This document shows, piece by piece, positions 1-5,589 of a stretch of 5,926 nt of DNA (positions are counted from its first letter, which is position 1; each line of letters starts with the position of its first letter). A program made the translations under genes and the position numbers. The stretch spans positions 1 through 5,926 of the forward strand of contig NBLI01000207.1 of assembly GCA_002084535.1 (NCBI GenBank), in the 5' to 3' direction. This DNA comes from Candidatus Zhuqueibacterota bacterium 4572_119 (lineage in GTDB: Bacteria; Zhuqueibacterota; Zhuqueibacteria; Thermofontimicrobiales; Thermofontimicrobiaceae). The notes below the pieces were generated by a model that saw only the letters and a list, made by a program, of their open reading frames with translations, was not told the DNA's origin and searched no databases.

Positions 1-1
1 C

Positions 2-520
2 CATTTAAATGTGGAGATTAAAGCTCAATGTAAAAATCATAATTTCATTCGTGAGATTTTGAAAAGTAAGAATGGTGTTTTTAAAGGAGTTGATTTTCAA
101 ACCGATACCTATTTCAACTGCAATTTTGGAAGATTAAAACTGCGGCAGGGAAATATTGAAAACAACCTGATTCATTACATTCGGGAAAATAAATCAGGTC
201 CCAAAGAATCAATAGTAACGCTTTATAAAGCATCCCCTGATTCAGCTTTGAAAATATTGCTGAATAACGCGCTTGGTGTGCTGGTAGAGGTGAAGAAAAA
301 GAGGGAAATTTATTTTATTGATAATGTGAAATTTCATATTGATTTAGTGGATGGATTGGGATCGTTTGTCGAAATTGAGGCGATTGATTCGACAGGAAAA
401 ATTTCAAAGGAAAAGTTGCTCAGTCAATGTGAGTATTATTTGAAGATATTTCAGATCAAAACCAAACAGCTCATCACCCAATCGTACAGTGATTTACTGT
501 TACAGATGATAGAAGATTAA
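2..520 (+). CDS. CYTH-domain protein, class IV adenylate cyclase (CyaB)-like, 5' end probably outside window
   Basis: CYTH-fold protein related to class IV adenylate cyclases (CyaB) and triphosphate tunnel metalloenzymes, which act on nucleoside triphosphates or inorganic triphosphate with a divalent metal. The opening strand has VEIKA, a variant of the family ExExK metal motif. Other landmarks, counted from the GTG at 11, are GRLKLR (about 40-45), YIREN (about 56-60), the basic stretch VKKKREIYFIDNVKFHID (about 94-111) and LGSFVEIEAID (about 116-126); together they give the charged tunnel strands expected of the fold. The frame is open to the left edge (HLN before the GTG), and relatives usually begin a few residues before this strand, so the true start is probably upstream and GTG 11 is only the first start inside the window. 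The exact substrate cannot be told from sequence. No GC-rich terminator follows directly. Confidence 0.85.
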   Translation, partial: HLNVEIKAQCKNHNFIREILKSKNGVFKGVDFQTDTYFNCNFGRLKLRQGNIENNLIHYIRENKSGPKESIVTLYKASPDSALKILLNNALGVLVEVKKKREIYFIDNVKFHIDLVDGLGSFVEIEAIDSTGKISKEKLLSQCEYYLKIFQIKTKQLITQSYSDLLLQMIED

Positions 521-575
521 AAATATAAATTGAAAAAGTAAACTAAAACAGATTTCATTTTTTAATTATTTATGA

Positions 576-668
576 TTTTCGCACTTTTTATTACGCCATA
601 CTATTTTTAATTTTGATAATTTTTATGGTTAGCGGGTAATTGATTTAATTTATTGCAAAGTGCGAAAA
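576..668. repeat. 12-bp perfect inverted repeat with 69-bp spacer
   Basis: TTTTCGCACTTT at 576-587 is exactly the reverse complement of AAAGTGCGAAAA at 657-668. A weaker nested match lies inside: ATTACGCCATA (590-600) against TATGG...GCGGGTAAT (625-640), with a few unpaired bases. ATGA stands directly left of the first arm and again one base after the second arm. It could be a small non-coding insertion, a long AT-rich hairpin ending the CYTH transcript, or a regulator site upstream of the 702 promoter. The rest of 521-701 is AT-rich and I see no gene in it. Confidence 0.5.
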
Positions 669-701
669 AATGATATAAAGTTGAAAAACTATAAAAATAG
701 C

Positions 702-730
702 TTGACAAGTAATTTATAATTTTGTATATT
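702..730 (+). promoter_or_regulatory. sigma-70-type promoter
   Basis: A perfect -35 box TTGACA (702-707), a 17-bp spacer, and -10 box TATATT (725-730). Transcription would start near 737 and run into the terminator at 896-934. This is the best promoter in the window and shares its -10 box and spacer length with the promoter at 3353-3381. Confidence 0.75.
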
Positions 731-771
731 TCACAACATTAAAAAAATAACAAAGAAAAAAATCCAAAAAT

Positions 772-867
772 ATGAAAAATTGTATGATAAATATTCTCAA
801 CCAAAACAAACCGAATTCACCATGGGGAGAAGTACACCCTGATGAATTATTTCATAAATATCGGTAG
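772..867 (+). CDS. Possible small ORF, 31 aa, unknown
   Basis: ATG to TAG open frame of 31 codons, starting about 35 nt after the predicted transcription start of the 702 promoter. The C-terminal half (SPWGEVHPDELFHKYR) looks protein-like, with a run of charged and aromatic residues. Against it, no Shine-Dalgarno site is visible, as upstream is only A-rich sequence, whereas the other genes here have one. The stop codon lies in the loop region of two alternative small hairpins at 859-874. It could be a leader peptide, a stand-alone microprotein, or chance within a small RNA. I do not recognise the sequence. Confidence 0.3.
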   Translation: MKNCMINILNQNKPNSPWGEVHPDELFHKYR

Positions 868-895
868 CGATACCATTTTTGCTATTATGTAATTT

Positions 896-934
896 AGCCC
901 ATTATCGACTGTCGGTAATGGGCTTTTTGTTTTT
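896..934 (+). terminator. Intrinsic terminator
   Basis: AGCCCATTATCGA (896-908) pairs with TCGGTAATGGGCT (912-924) through a 13-bp stem with one G-T wobble and a 3-nt loop, followed by TTTTTGTTTTT. It closes the short unit begun at 702, just before the ribosome site of the 972 gene. Confidence 0.85.
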
Positions 935-971
935 ATACATTATTTTTTTAAGAAAAGTAACGGAGTAAGCA

Positions 972-1133
972 ATGAAATTGATCATTAAAAAAGATGAGAT
1001 CCTGAAAAAACAACGGCATATTTGGACGATAAAACCTTATACCAAAGTATTTGGGAAGAAGAAGTACAATCGGTTGAATTTTAAAAATGAAACAAAAAGC
1101 CAAATAAATCATTCCAAGTATTCTGAACAATAA
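972..1133 (+). CDS. Small basic hypothetical protein, 53 aa
   Basis: ATG at 972 has a good ribosome site, GGAG at 962-965, six bases upstream. The product is strongly basic, rich in Lys and Arg, with no signal peptide or membrane segment. Residues about 17-34 read HIWTIKPYTKVFGKKKYN, a Trp/Pro-Thr-Lys-Val/Lys-Lys-x-Tyr-Asn-Arg arrangement that I associate, from memory and without a search, with very short conserved hypothetical proteins in many bacteria. The function is unknown; charge would allow nucleic-acid or ribosome binding, but this is only inference. It sits between two terminators in a cluster of small genes and no promoter is clear between the 896-934 terminator and its start, so it may depend on read-through. 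Confidence 0.55.
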   Translation: MKLIIKKDEILKKQRHIWTIKPYTKVFGKKKYNRLNFKNETKSQINHSKYSEQ

Positions 1134-1177
1134 AATTTTATCGGTTGAAAATTCTTTTTCAAAGGGAGTTAATTTAC

Positions 1178-1317
1178 ATGAAAAGAAAGTTATTAAAATA
1201 CAAAGGGTTCCTTGTTTATAAAAATCTGGGTGGTTTAGTAATGAACCGCATAATGCATTTCAATCTCTGTATTGCATGTTTTATTTTTTATATGAAGATA
1301 AAATCGGTGGTAAATGA
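1178..1317 (+). pseudogene. Small gene (about 46 aa) with probable single-base frameshift; alternatively an intact 70-aa ORF
   Basis: ATG 1178 has a strong ribosome site (AGGGAG, 1163-1168), so something is or was translated here. In the frame of that ATG the product is 70 aa ending at 1390, and its later part is an unremarkable mix of hydrophobic residues with many Cys and Met. After codon 15 the -1 frame is more convincing: it reads SGWFSNEPHNAFQSL and continues to YEDKIGGK with a TGA at 1315-1317. One extra A in the A5 run at 1220-1224 would join KRKLLKYKGFLVYK to it, giving about 46 aa. The composite (YKGF..., W, PHNAF, SL) looks like a small conserved hypothetical protein; this is judged by eye and unverified. 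Function unknown. The 53-aa gene lies 44 bp upstream. Confidence 0.4.
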
Positions 1318-1419
1318 AATTTCATTATTGAATCAATATTCATTCGGAATTGGCTACCAACTAATAAAAAAGCAAATGGCGTGTGCATAAGCTATTTTTG
1401 ATTCAATTTATTTTTAATT

Positions 1420-1447
1420 TTGAATACTAATGAACCCGCCGTATTAT
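1420..1447 (+). promoter_or_regulatory. Possible promoter overlapping a terminator hairpin, for the clpP-like gene
   Basis: TTGAAT (1420-1425), a 16-bp spacer and TATTAT (1442-1447); the -10 box falls in the loop of the 1433-1463 hairpin. No other promoter is evident between that hairpin and the clpP-like start. The boxes match consensus at four and five of six positions in AT-rich DNA, so this is weak. Confidence 0.3.
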
Positions 1448-1463
1448 TTCAGCGGGTTTTTTT
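1433..1463 (+). terminator. Intrinsic terminator just upstream of clpP-like gene
   Basis: AACCCGC (1433-1439) pairs with GCGGGTT (1452-1458) around a 12-nt loop, followed by a run of seven T. It ends the small-gene cluster; only about 20 bp separate its T run from the downstream start at 1483. Confidence 0.8.
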
Positions 1464-1482
1464 ATAAATGGAGGATAATAAA

Positions 1483-2149
1483 ATGGGACTAATAAAATTT
1501 AAAAAAAGTGAAGACATCGACCTAAAAGAAGAAATGAAGAAGAAAAGAAACATTCTGCTTTTTGGCAAGCTGCAAGATGATGAAATAGAGGATGTTTTGG
1601 AAGCAGTGCTATATATGAATAATGAATCCCAAAATGAGCCAATAAACCTTTTCATCAGCAGTAACGGTGGGGACGTTGACAGCGGAATGGCTTTATATGA
1701 CTTGATGCAATGGCTGCCAACTCCGTTTCACACAATTGGCATGGGAGTCTGCGCGTCAATGGCTGCCAACTCCGTTTCACACAATTGGCATGGGAGTCTG
1801 CGCGTCGATGGCTGCGATCCTTCTCATGGGTGGTCAAAAAAGATACATTTTTCCGCACTGCTGGGTAATGCTGCACCAGAGCTCGGGCTACTTCTGGGGT
1901 GATACAGACACCACGATCACTCGTGCTAACCAAATGGAGCAGCAAGAACAACAACTGCTGAAAGTTCAGGCGTTGCATACCGGGCAGACTGTTGATAAAA
2001 TCACCAATGATACCATAAAAGAAAAGTGGTTCAATGCCCAGGACGCGGTTCGCTACGGGATAGTTGATGGTATTATTGATCCACAAATTGAAACATCCCT
2101 GTTGTTCAAAGGGATGGAGCAACCATTGGAAGTAGCAGCACCCCCGTAG
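1483..2149 (+). pseudogene. clpP: ClpP-family serine protease subunit (S14), frame broken by a 49-bp tandem duplication
   Basis: ClpP-like proteolytic subunit; in the family it forms tetradecameric chambers that degrade proteins fed by a Clp ATPase. ATG 1483 is chosen over ATG 1468 because GGAGG (1470-1474) lies eight bases before it. The frame runs to about residue 94, then an exact 49-bp repeat shifts it, giving a 139-aa product that stops at 1902. Deleting one copy gives a continuous 205-aa protein, about the usual length. In that repaired protein the oxyanion region is SSNGGDVDSGMALYD (59-73), Ser92 lies in CASMAA, and His115 in VMLHQ. The third position, 49 residues after His as in E. 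coli (His122 to Asp171), is Glu164 in TIKEKWF, not Asp. The ending QDAVRYGIVDGII is typical. No Clp ATPase gene is nearby. Either a true pseudogene, a switchable gene or an assembly error. Confidence 0.85.
1708..1806 (+). repeat. Exact 49-bp tandem duplication inside clpP-like gene
   Basis: Positions 1708-1756 are repeated without change at 1757-1805, with one further matching base. The unit is not divisible by three and so shifts the frame. The pre-duplication ends share ATGGCTGC (after CA on the left, after CG on the right), which could have promoted slippage. The boundary cuts the catalytic serine codon (TCA, 1756-1758). Confidence 0.97.
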
Positions 2150-2156
2150 AAATAAT

Positions 2157-2199
2157 AAATTGACGATGGCAGGAGTGATTTCCTTCTATCGTCAATTTT
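2157..2199 (+). terminator. Hairpin, possible weak terminator
   Basis: AAATTGACGAT (2157-2167) pairs perfectly with ATCGTCAATTT (2188-2198), and an inner AGGA (2171-2174) pairs with TCCT (2181-2184). The T run is short (TTTT then A), so termination may be partial. It may instead be an intercistronic mRNA-stability hairpin between the clpP-like gene and the next gene, whose ribosome site begins at 2217. Confidence 0.55.
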
Positions 2200-2228
2200 A
2201 AAACTTAATTATTTATGAGGTAAATAAA

Positions 2229-2966
2229 ATGTTTGCTGAAGGGACTTTGATATTTGGTGTATTATTTTGTTATATACTGTATGTGCTTATTCAGTCATAC
2301 ACAGAATCACGAACGGGTTCTGTCGGAGGCTCAAATAAACAAAATAATGAATTAAATAATCCAATAGTAAAACTGAATAAAAATAAGAAATTTGGAAAAT
2401 TTACGTTAACTGATGCTGTTCATCTTACAGAAAACAATAATCTCATTCCAACAGAATGTTATAAGATTTCGACCGTTGTTACGGAAGGTGGAAAACTTAT
2501 TGATAGCATAATTATTTCTGCATCAGCAGAAAAGTTATTACACCTTTTAGACAGACTTATTAGCGAGTTGGGTAATGGGCTCACGGTTGCTATTTGGGAA
2601 GAGCAAGTGGATAGTGAGGATGTTTTTATTCACTATGCTTACAATAAAGATAGTTTTTTTGTTCAAAGTGTGCTCCTAAGTTTTGATGACTTATTATTGT
2701 GTCATGGGTATGTTGGCTTGAGATTTAATACCGATGAGAGCGCCGTTTTTTTGGAACCAAATAAAGTTATTATAATTGAAACTTTGAATGCTGATTCCTT
2801 TTTGACTATTTTAAATGATTTTGAAATTATCGTTGATGAAAAAAGTAAAATGTATGTTGAAGAGGAAATACTGATCATGGGGCATAAAAAATTTGAATCC
2901 GAAATTGAACGATTAAAAAATGAGCTCTCTGTTGAGGAGTCGATATTGATTTCGAAAGAAGAATAG
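2229..2966 (+). CDS. Unrecognised membrane-anchored protein, 245 aa
   Basis: ATG 2229 follows GAGG (2217-2220) by eight bases. Residues about 5-22 form one hydrophobic segment (GTLIFGVLFCYILYVLI), followed by a polar, Asn/Lys/Gly-rich linker to about residue 55, so the likely layout is an N-terminal anchor with a soluble domain; the side of the membrane is uncertain. The soluble part (about 56-205) is an acidic mix of predicted strands and helices with blocks LLHLLDRLISELG, FFVQSVLLSFDDLLLCHGYVG and AVFLEPNKVIIIETL. The last 40 residues (about 205-245) are highly charged and heptad-like (KKFESEIERLKNELSVEES), suggesting a short coiled coil. I do not recognise the family and propose no function. 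It lies between the hairpin at 2157-2199 and a strong terminator; no own promoter is clear, so it may be cotranscribed with the clpP-like gene. Confidence 0.75.
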   Translation: MFAEGTLIFGVLFCYILYVLIQSYTESRTGSVGGSNKQNNELNNPIVKLNKNKKFGKFTLTDAVHLTENNNLIPTECYKISTVVTEGGKLIDSIIISASAEKLLHLLDRLISELGNGLTVAIWEEQVDSEDVFIHYAYNKDSFFVQSVLLSFDDLLLCHGYVGLRFNTDESAVFLEPNKVIIIETLNADSFLTILNDFEIIVDEKSKMYVEEEILIMGHKKFESEIERLKNELSVEESILISKEE

Positions 2967-2983
2967 CAATAATAACAAATTTG

Positions 2984-3017
2984 CGCCGCGAAAAAACGCG
3001 GCGTTAATTTTTTTTTT
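2984..3017 (+). terminator. Strong intrinsic terminator
   Basis: CGCCGCG (2984-2990) pairs with CGCGGCG (2997-3003) across an A6 loop, followed by TTAA and ten T (3008-3017). It ends the transcript of the 245-aa gene. Confidence 0.92.
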
Positions 3018-3056
3018 AAAATTTTAGAAAATTTAACTGTTCAGCCCCCGAGTCTC

Positions 3057-3295
3057 ATAGGGCACAGTGAAAAAGTTAATAAAGAAAAGCAAAAATATTC
3101 ATTTATCAAATTAACGACGGGCGAATAAATAAATCGCAACGCAAATGGAAGTTAAAATTTCTACCTAACTGTGTAGAACCTGAATTAAGCAATTTATTAA
3201 CAATAGAATTTTTTCCTTACAATAGCATAAATGAAAAGTATTAGCATCCAATATTGATAAACCAGCTAAATATTTTCTGTTTCACTGTGGCGTAT
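3057..3295. mobile_element. MITE-like segment or decayed insertion sequence (239 bp)
   Basis: The ends are imperfect inverted repeats: ATAGGGCACAGTGAAAAAG (3057-3075) matches the reverse complement of 3277-3295 at 16 of 19 positions, with a perfect CACAGTGAAA core. Just inside, AAAATATTCATTTATCAA (3092-3109) matches the inverted right side (3254-3276: TTGATAAA ... AATATTTT) apart from a small gap, so similarity extends beyond the tips. No ORF of useful length lies within, and a minor TTCTAC/GTAGAA hairpin (3159-3164, 3173-3178) is present. No target-site duplication was found. This fits a non-autonomous element or IS remnant but would also fit two distant copies of a regulator site. It fills most of the gene-free stretch between 3018 and the 3353 promoter. 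Confidence 0.4.
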
Positions 3296-3352
3296 TTTTC
3301 CCTTGTTGAATAGTGATTAAAAAATGAATTTAGCTTTAAAGAAAATAACCGG

Positions 3353-3381
3353 TTGCATTGTGGCAGATTAATTATTATATT
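3353..3381 (+). promoter_or_regulatory. sigma-70-type promoter of the HD-GYP gene
   Basis: TTGCAT (3353-3358), a 17-bp spacer and TATATT (3376-3381), placing the transcription start near 3388, about 33 nt before the chosen ATG. It overlaps the TTG at 3358, which argues against that codon as the start. Confidence 0.6.
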
Positions 3382-3420
3382 AAATATGACGAACCAACGA
3401 AAGCAAAGGATGCTGCCAAT

Positions 3421-5556
3421 ATGATAAATATCCTCTACCTGGAAGATAATGAAATAGATTTTGAGTTAGTAAAAGCCATGATAAAAGATAGCGGCATAAA
3501 GTTCGAAATAACTCACGCGGCGAATAAAAAAGAATTTATCAACGGCTTGAAATCCAACAGCTTCGACATAATTTTATGCGATTTCTCATTGCCTGATTAT
3601 AACGGAATGGAAGCCCTGAATTATGTACAGGATAAAAAAATTGACTCACCTTTTATTTTTGTTTCAGGAACCCTGGGAGAAGAGGCTGCTATTGAAACGC
3701 TGCTAAGCGGAGCCACGGATTATGTTCTTAAGCAAAGCTTATCCAGACTGGTGCCAGCAATACAACGCGCGATTAAGGAACAAAACGAACGTTTGGAAAA
3801 AAAGCATGAACAGGAGATCAGACGCAAATACGATTTTATTGTGAATACTTCCAGGTCATTTATGATTTTGATTGATGAGAATTTCAGGTATGAAGCAGTT
3901 AACGAAGCGTTTTGCGCCGCGCATGATCTGACAAGAAAAGAGATTATCGGGAAAAGTGTTCGTGATGTTTGGGGAAAAGAAACTTACCGGAAAAACATGG
4001 AGAAGAATTTACAAACATGTTTATCCGGATTTGAAATTAATTTCGAGGAATGGCTGGAAACAAAAAACAGGGGCTCGCGCTGTTTTAAAATATCTTATTT
4101 CCCTTACAGCGCGAAGGAAAATAAAATCACCCACATTGTTGAAGTTTCAGTTGATATTACAGAAAAAAAACGAACTGAAATTGAATTAAGAAATGAGAGG
4201 GATAGGGCGCAAAAATATTTGGATATCGCGGGTGTTATTTTCATCGCCCTTGATTCAAGTGAGCGAGTAACTCTCATTAACAAAAAGGGAAAAGAAATTT
4301 TTAAATGTGCGGAAGAAGATGTACTGGGCAAGAACTGGTTTAACACGTTTATTCCAAAAACATACCGCAAAGAATTGAGAACGGTTTATCAGAAGCTGAT
4401 TAACGGGGAAAGTAAAGTTTTTGAATACATTGAGAGCCCGATACTAACAAAGGATAAAAAAGAAAAAATAATCGCCTGGTATAATACAGTATTGAACGAT
4501 GAACATGGCAATGTAACCGGTGTTTTAATATCCGGGGAAAATATTACGGAGCGAAAGCGGGCTGAAGAATCACTGCGAGCATCTGAAGAACGCTACCGCA
4601 CATTAGTGGAAAGCTCAGGGCAATCAATCATTTCGGTTGACAAAAAAGGTGATATTATATTTTTCAATAGAGTTTCACAGGAACTTCTGCAAATTGACAG
4701 GAAGGCTAAAGAATGTAATACACTTTGGGATGTACTACCCAAAAATTTAGCTGATAATCTAATGAGCAATATCCAGGAAGTCGTTAAATCGAAAAAACCA
4801 AAGATAGTTGAAAATAAGACCACCATTAAAAAACGTTCGCACTGGTTTGAGTGGCGGTTGTTTCCAATCAAAGATAACAGTAAACAGGTCGATTCTGTTT
4901 TTGCTGTTACTCTTGATGTTACTGAACGCAAAAATGCTGATGTTAAACTCAAGCAAAGCTATGAACGATTACAAAAAACATTTCGGGGAATCGTCAGCGC
5001 GCTTACATCAACCATAGAGATCCGGGACCCATATACAGCGGGGCATCAACGCAGGGTGGCAGAGCTTGCATGTAAAATAGCCGAAGAAATGGGAGCGCCG
5101 GACGATCAGATTGAAGGGATTCGAATTGCGGCTCTGGTTCATGATATTGGAAAAATTTATGTGCCTACCGAAATCCTCATAAAGCCGGGAGAGTTGTCGC
5201 AAACTGAATTTGATTTGATAAAAATTCATCCACAGGCAGGATATGATATTTTAAAGTCCATTGATTTTCCCTGGCCCATTGCTAAAGCAATTCTGCAGCA
5301 TCATGAGAAGATTGACGGCACTGGTTATCCAAATAGGTTGAAGGGAAATAAAATTATTCTGGAAGCAAAAATTATTTGCGTGGCTGATGTGATTGAGACA
5401 ATGGCGTCCTTTCGTCCCTATCGCCCTGCTCGTGGCTTAAAACAGGCAATCCGGGAGATAACTGAAAACCGTGGAAATTTTTATGATCCCGCTGTCGTGG
5501 ATGCCTGTTTGAAATTGCATAAGGAGAAGATGTTTCAGTTTTTGGAAAAGAAGTAG
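3421..5556 (+). CDS. Response regulator with three PAS domains and HD-GYP cyclic-di-GMP phosphodiesterase, 711 aa
   Basis: A soluble signal-transduction protein predicted to hydrolyse cyclic di-GMP. The start is ATG 3421, with AAAGGA (3405-3410) upstream and the REC strand (INILYLEDN) immediately after it; the in-frame TTG at 3358 falls inside the promoter. Residues 1-120 are a receiver domain with acidic pocket Glu8-Asp9, phosphoacceptor Asp54 (ILCDFSLPD), Ser82 and Lys104. Three PAS-type sensor modules follow at about 132-250, 262-380 and 385-505, each ending in the usual D/N-I/V-TE-[KR] junction (VDITEKK, ENITERK, LDVTERK). HD-GYP occupies about 515-711 with His542, HDIGK (574-578), His603, HHEKIDGTGYP (627-637) and Asp656; the metal and GYP residues are intact. 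There is no transmembrane segment and no GGDEF or DNA-binding domain, so output is cyclic-di-GMP turnover. The partner kinase is not in the window. Confidence 0.95.
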   Translation: MINILYLEDNEIDFELVKAMIKDSGIKFEITHAANKKEFINGLKSNSFDIILCDFSLPDYNGMEALNYVQDKKIDSPFIFVSGTLGEEAAIETLLSGATDYVLKQSLSRLVPAIQRAIKEQNERLEKKHEQEIRRKYDFIVNTSRSFMILIDENFRYEAVNEAFCAAHDLTRKEIIGKSVRDVWGKETYRKNMEKNLQTCLSGFEINFEEWLETKNRGSRCFKISYFPYSAKENKITHIVEVSVDITEKKRTEIELRNERDRAQKYLDIAGVIFIALDSSERVTLINKKGKEIFKCAEEDVLGKNWFNTFIPKTYRKELRTVYQKLINGESKVFEYIESPILTKDKKEKIIAWYNTVLNDEHGNVTGVLISGENITERKRAEESLRASEERYRTLVESSGQSIISVDKKGDIIFFNRVSQELLQIDRKAKECNTLWDVLPKNLADNLMSNIQEVVKSKKPKIVENKTTIKKRSHWFEWRLFPIKDNSKQVDSVFAVTLDVTERKNADVKLKQSYERLQKTFRGIVSALTSTIEIRDPYTAGHQRRVAELACKIAEEMGAPDDQIEGIRIAALVHDIGKIYVPTEILIKPGELSQTEFDLIKIHPQAGYDILKSIDFPWPIAKAILQHHEKIDGTGYPNRLKGNKIILEAKIICVADVIETMASFRPYRPARGLKQAIREITENRGNFYDPAVVDACLKLHKEKMFQFLEKK

Positions 5557-5589
5557 AAAAATAGTTTTGTAAAATCTGAGGAGCCGCAA

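Larger units (their letters stand above)
737..934 (+). ncRNA. Self-contained short transcript of about 195 nt (small RNA or leader mRNA)
   Basis: A strong promoter and a strong intrinsic terminator enclose about 195 nt, the size of a typical independent small RNA or attenuated leader. The segment can form local structure: GGTA/TACC (863-866 with 871-874) closed by a GCGA loop of the GNRA type, or alternatively TATCG/CGATA (859-863 with 868-872). AATTCA (814-819) can pair with TGAATT (843-848). I do not recognise a known RNA family; 5' to 3' end pairing as in 6S RNA is not seen. The segment also contains a 31-codon ORF, so it may instead be a small mRNA. Confidence 0.45.

Noticed and set aside
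562..575. A 14-bp match TTAATTATTTATGA shared with sequence at about 2205-2218.
   Set aside because: It is short, AT-only apart from one G and expected by chance in such A+T-rich intergenic DNA.
620..645. GTTAGCG near an inverted repeat, considered as an integron attC site because small unknown ORFs follow.
   Set aside because: It does not fit the GTTRRRY core, the paired RYYYAAC core is absent, and no further attC-like sites separate the small genes.
772..895. Known riboswitch or 6S RNA in the short transcript.
   Set aside because: I could not find conserved cores of the cyclic-di-GMP, THF or SAM riboswitches, nor the end-to-end pairing of 6S RNA.
1212..1235. Programmed -1 ribosomal frameshifting at the A5 run in the 1178 gene.
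   Set aside because: The zero-frame heptamer is T AAA AAT, which does not allow proper re-pairing in the P site; a plain indel is simpler.
1655..2122. Long open frame on the minus strand opposite the clpP-like gene (155 codons).
   Set aside because: It is a shadow of the sense gene: it includes both copies of the 49-bp duplication and encodes a repeated, low-plausibility peptide, with no ribosome site or promoter noted.
3358..3420. Upstream in-frame TTG start for the HD-GYP protein, adding 21 residues.
   Set aside because: The TTG lies within the predicted promoter, lacks a ribosome site, and receiver domains normally begin right at the strand that follows ATG 3421.
5536..5572. Bacteroidota-type promoter (TTTG ... 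TAGTTTTG) before asnA.
   Set aside because: The spacing is about 17 bp rather than the usual 19-21, the rest of the window uses sigma-70-like boxes, and half the motif is inside the preceding coding region.
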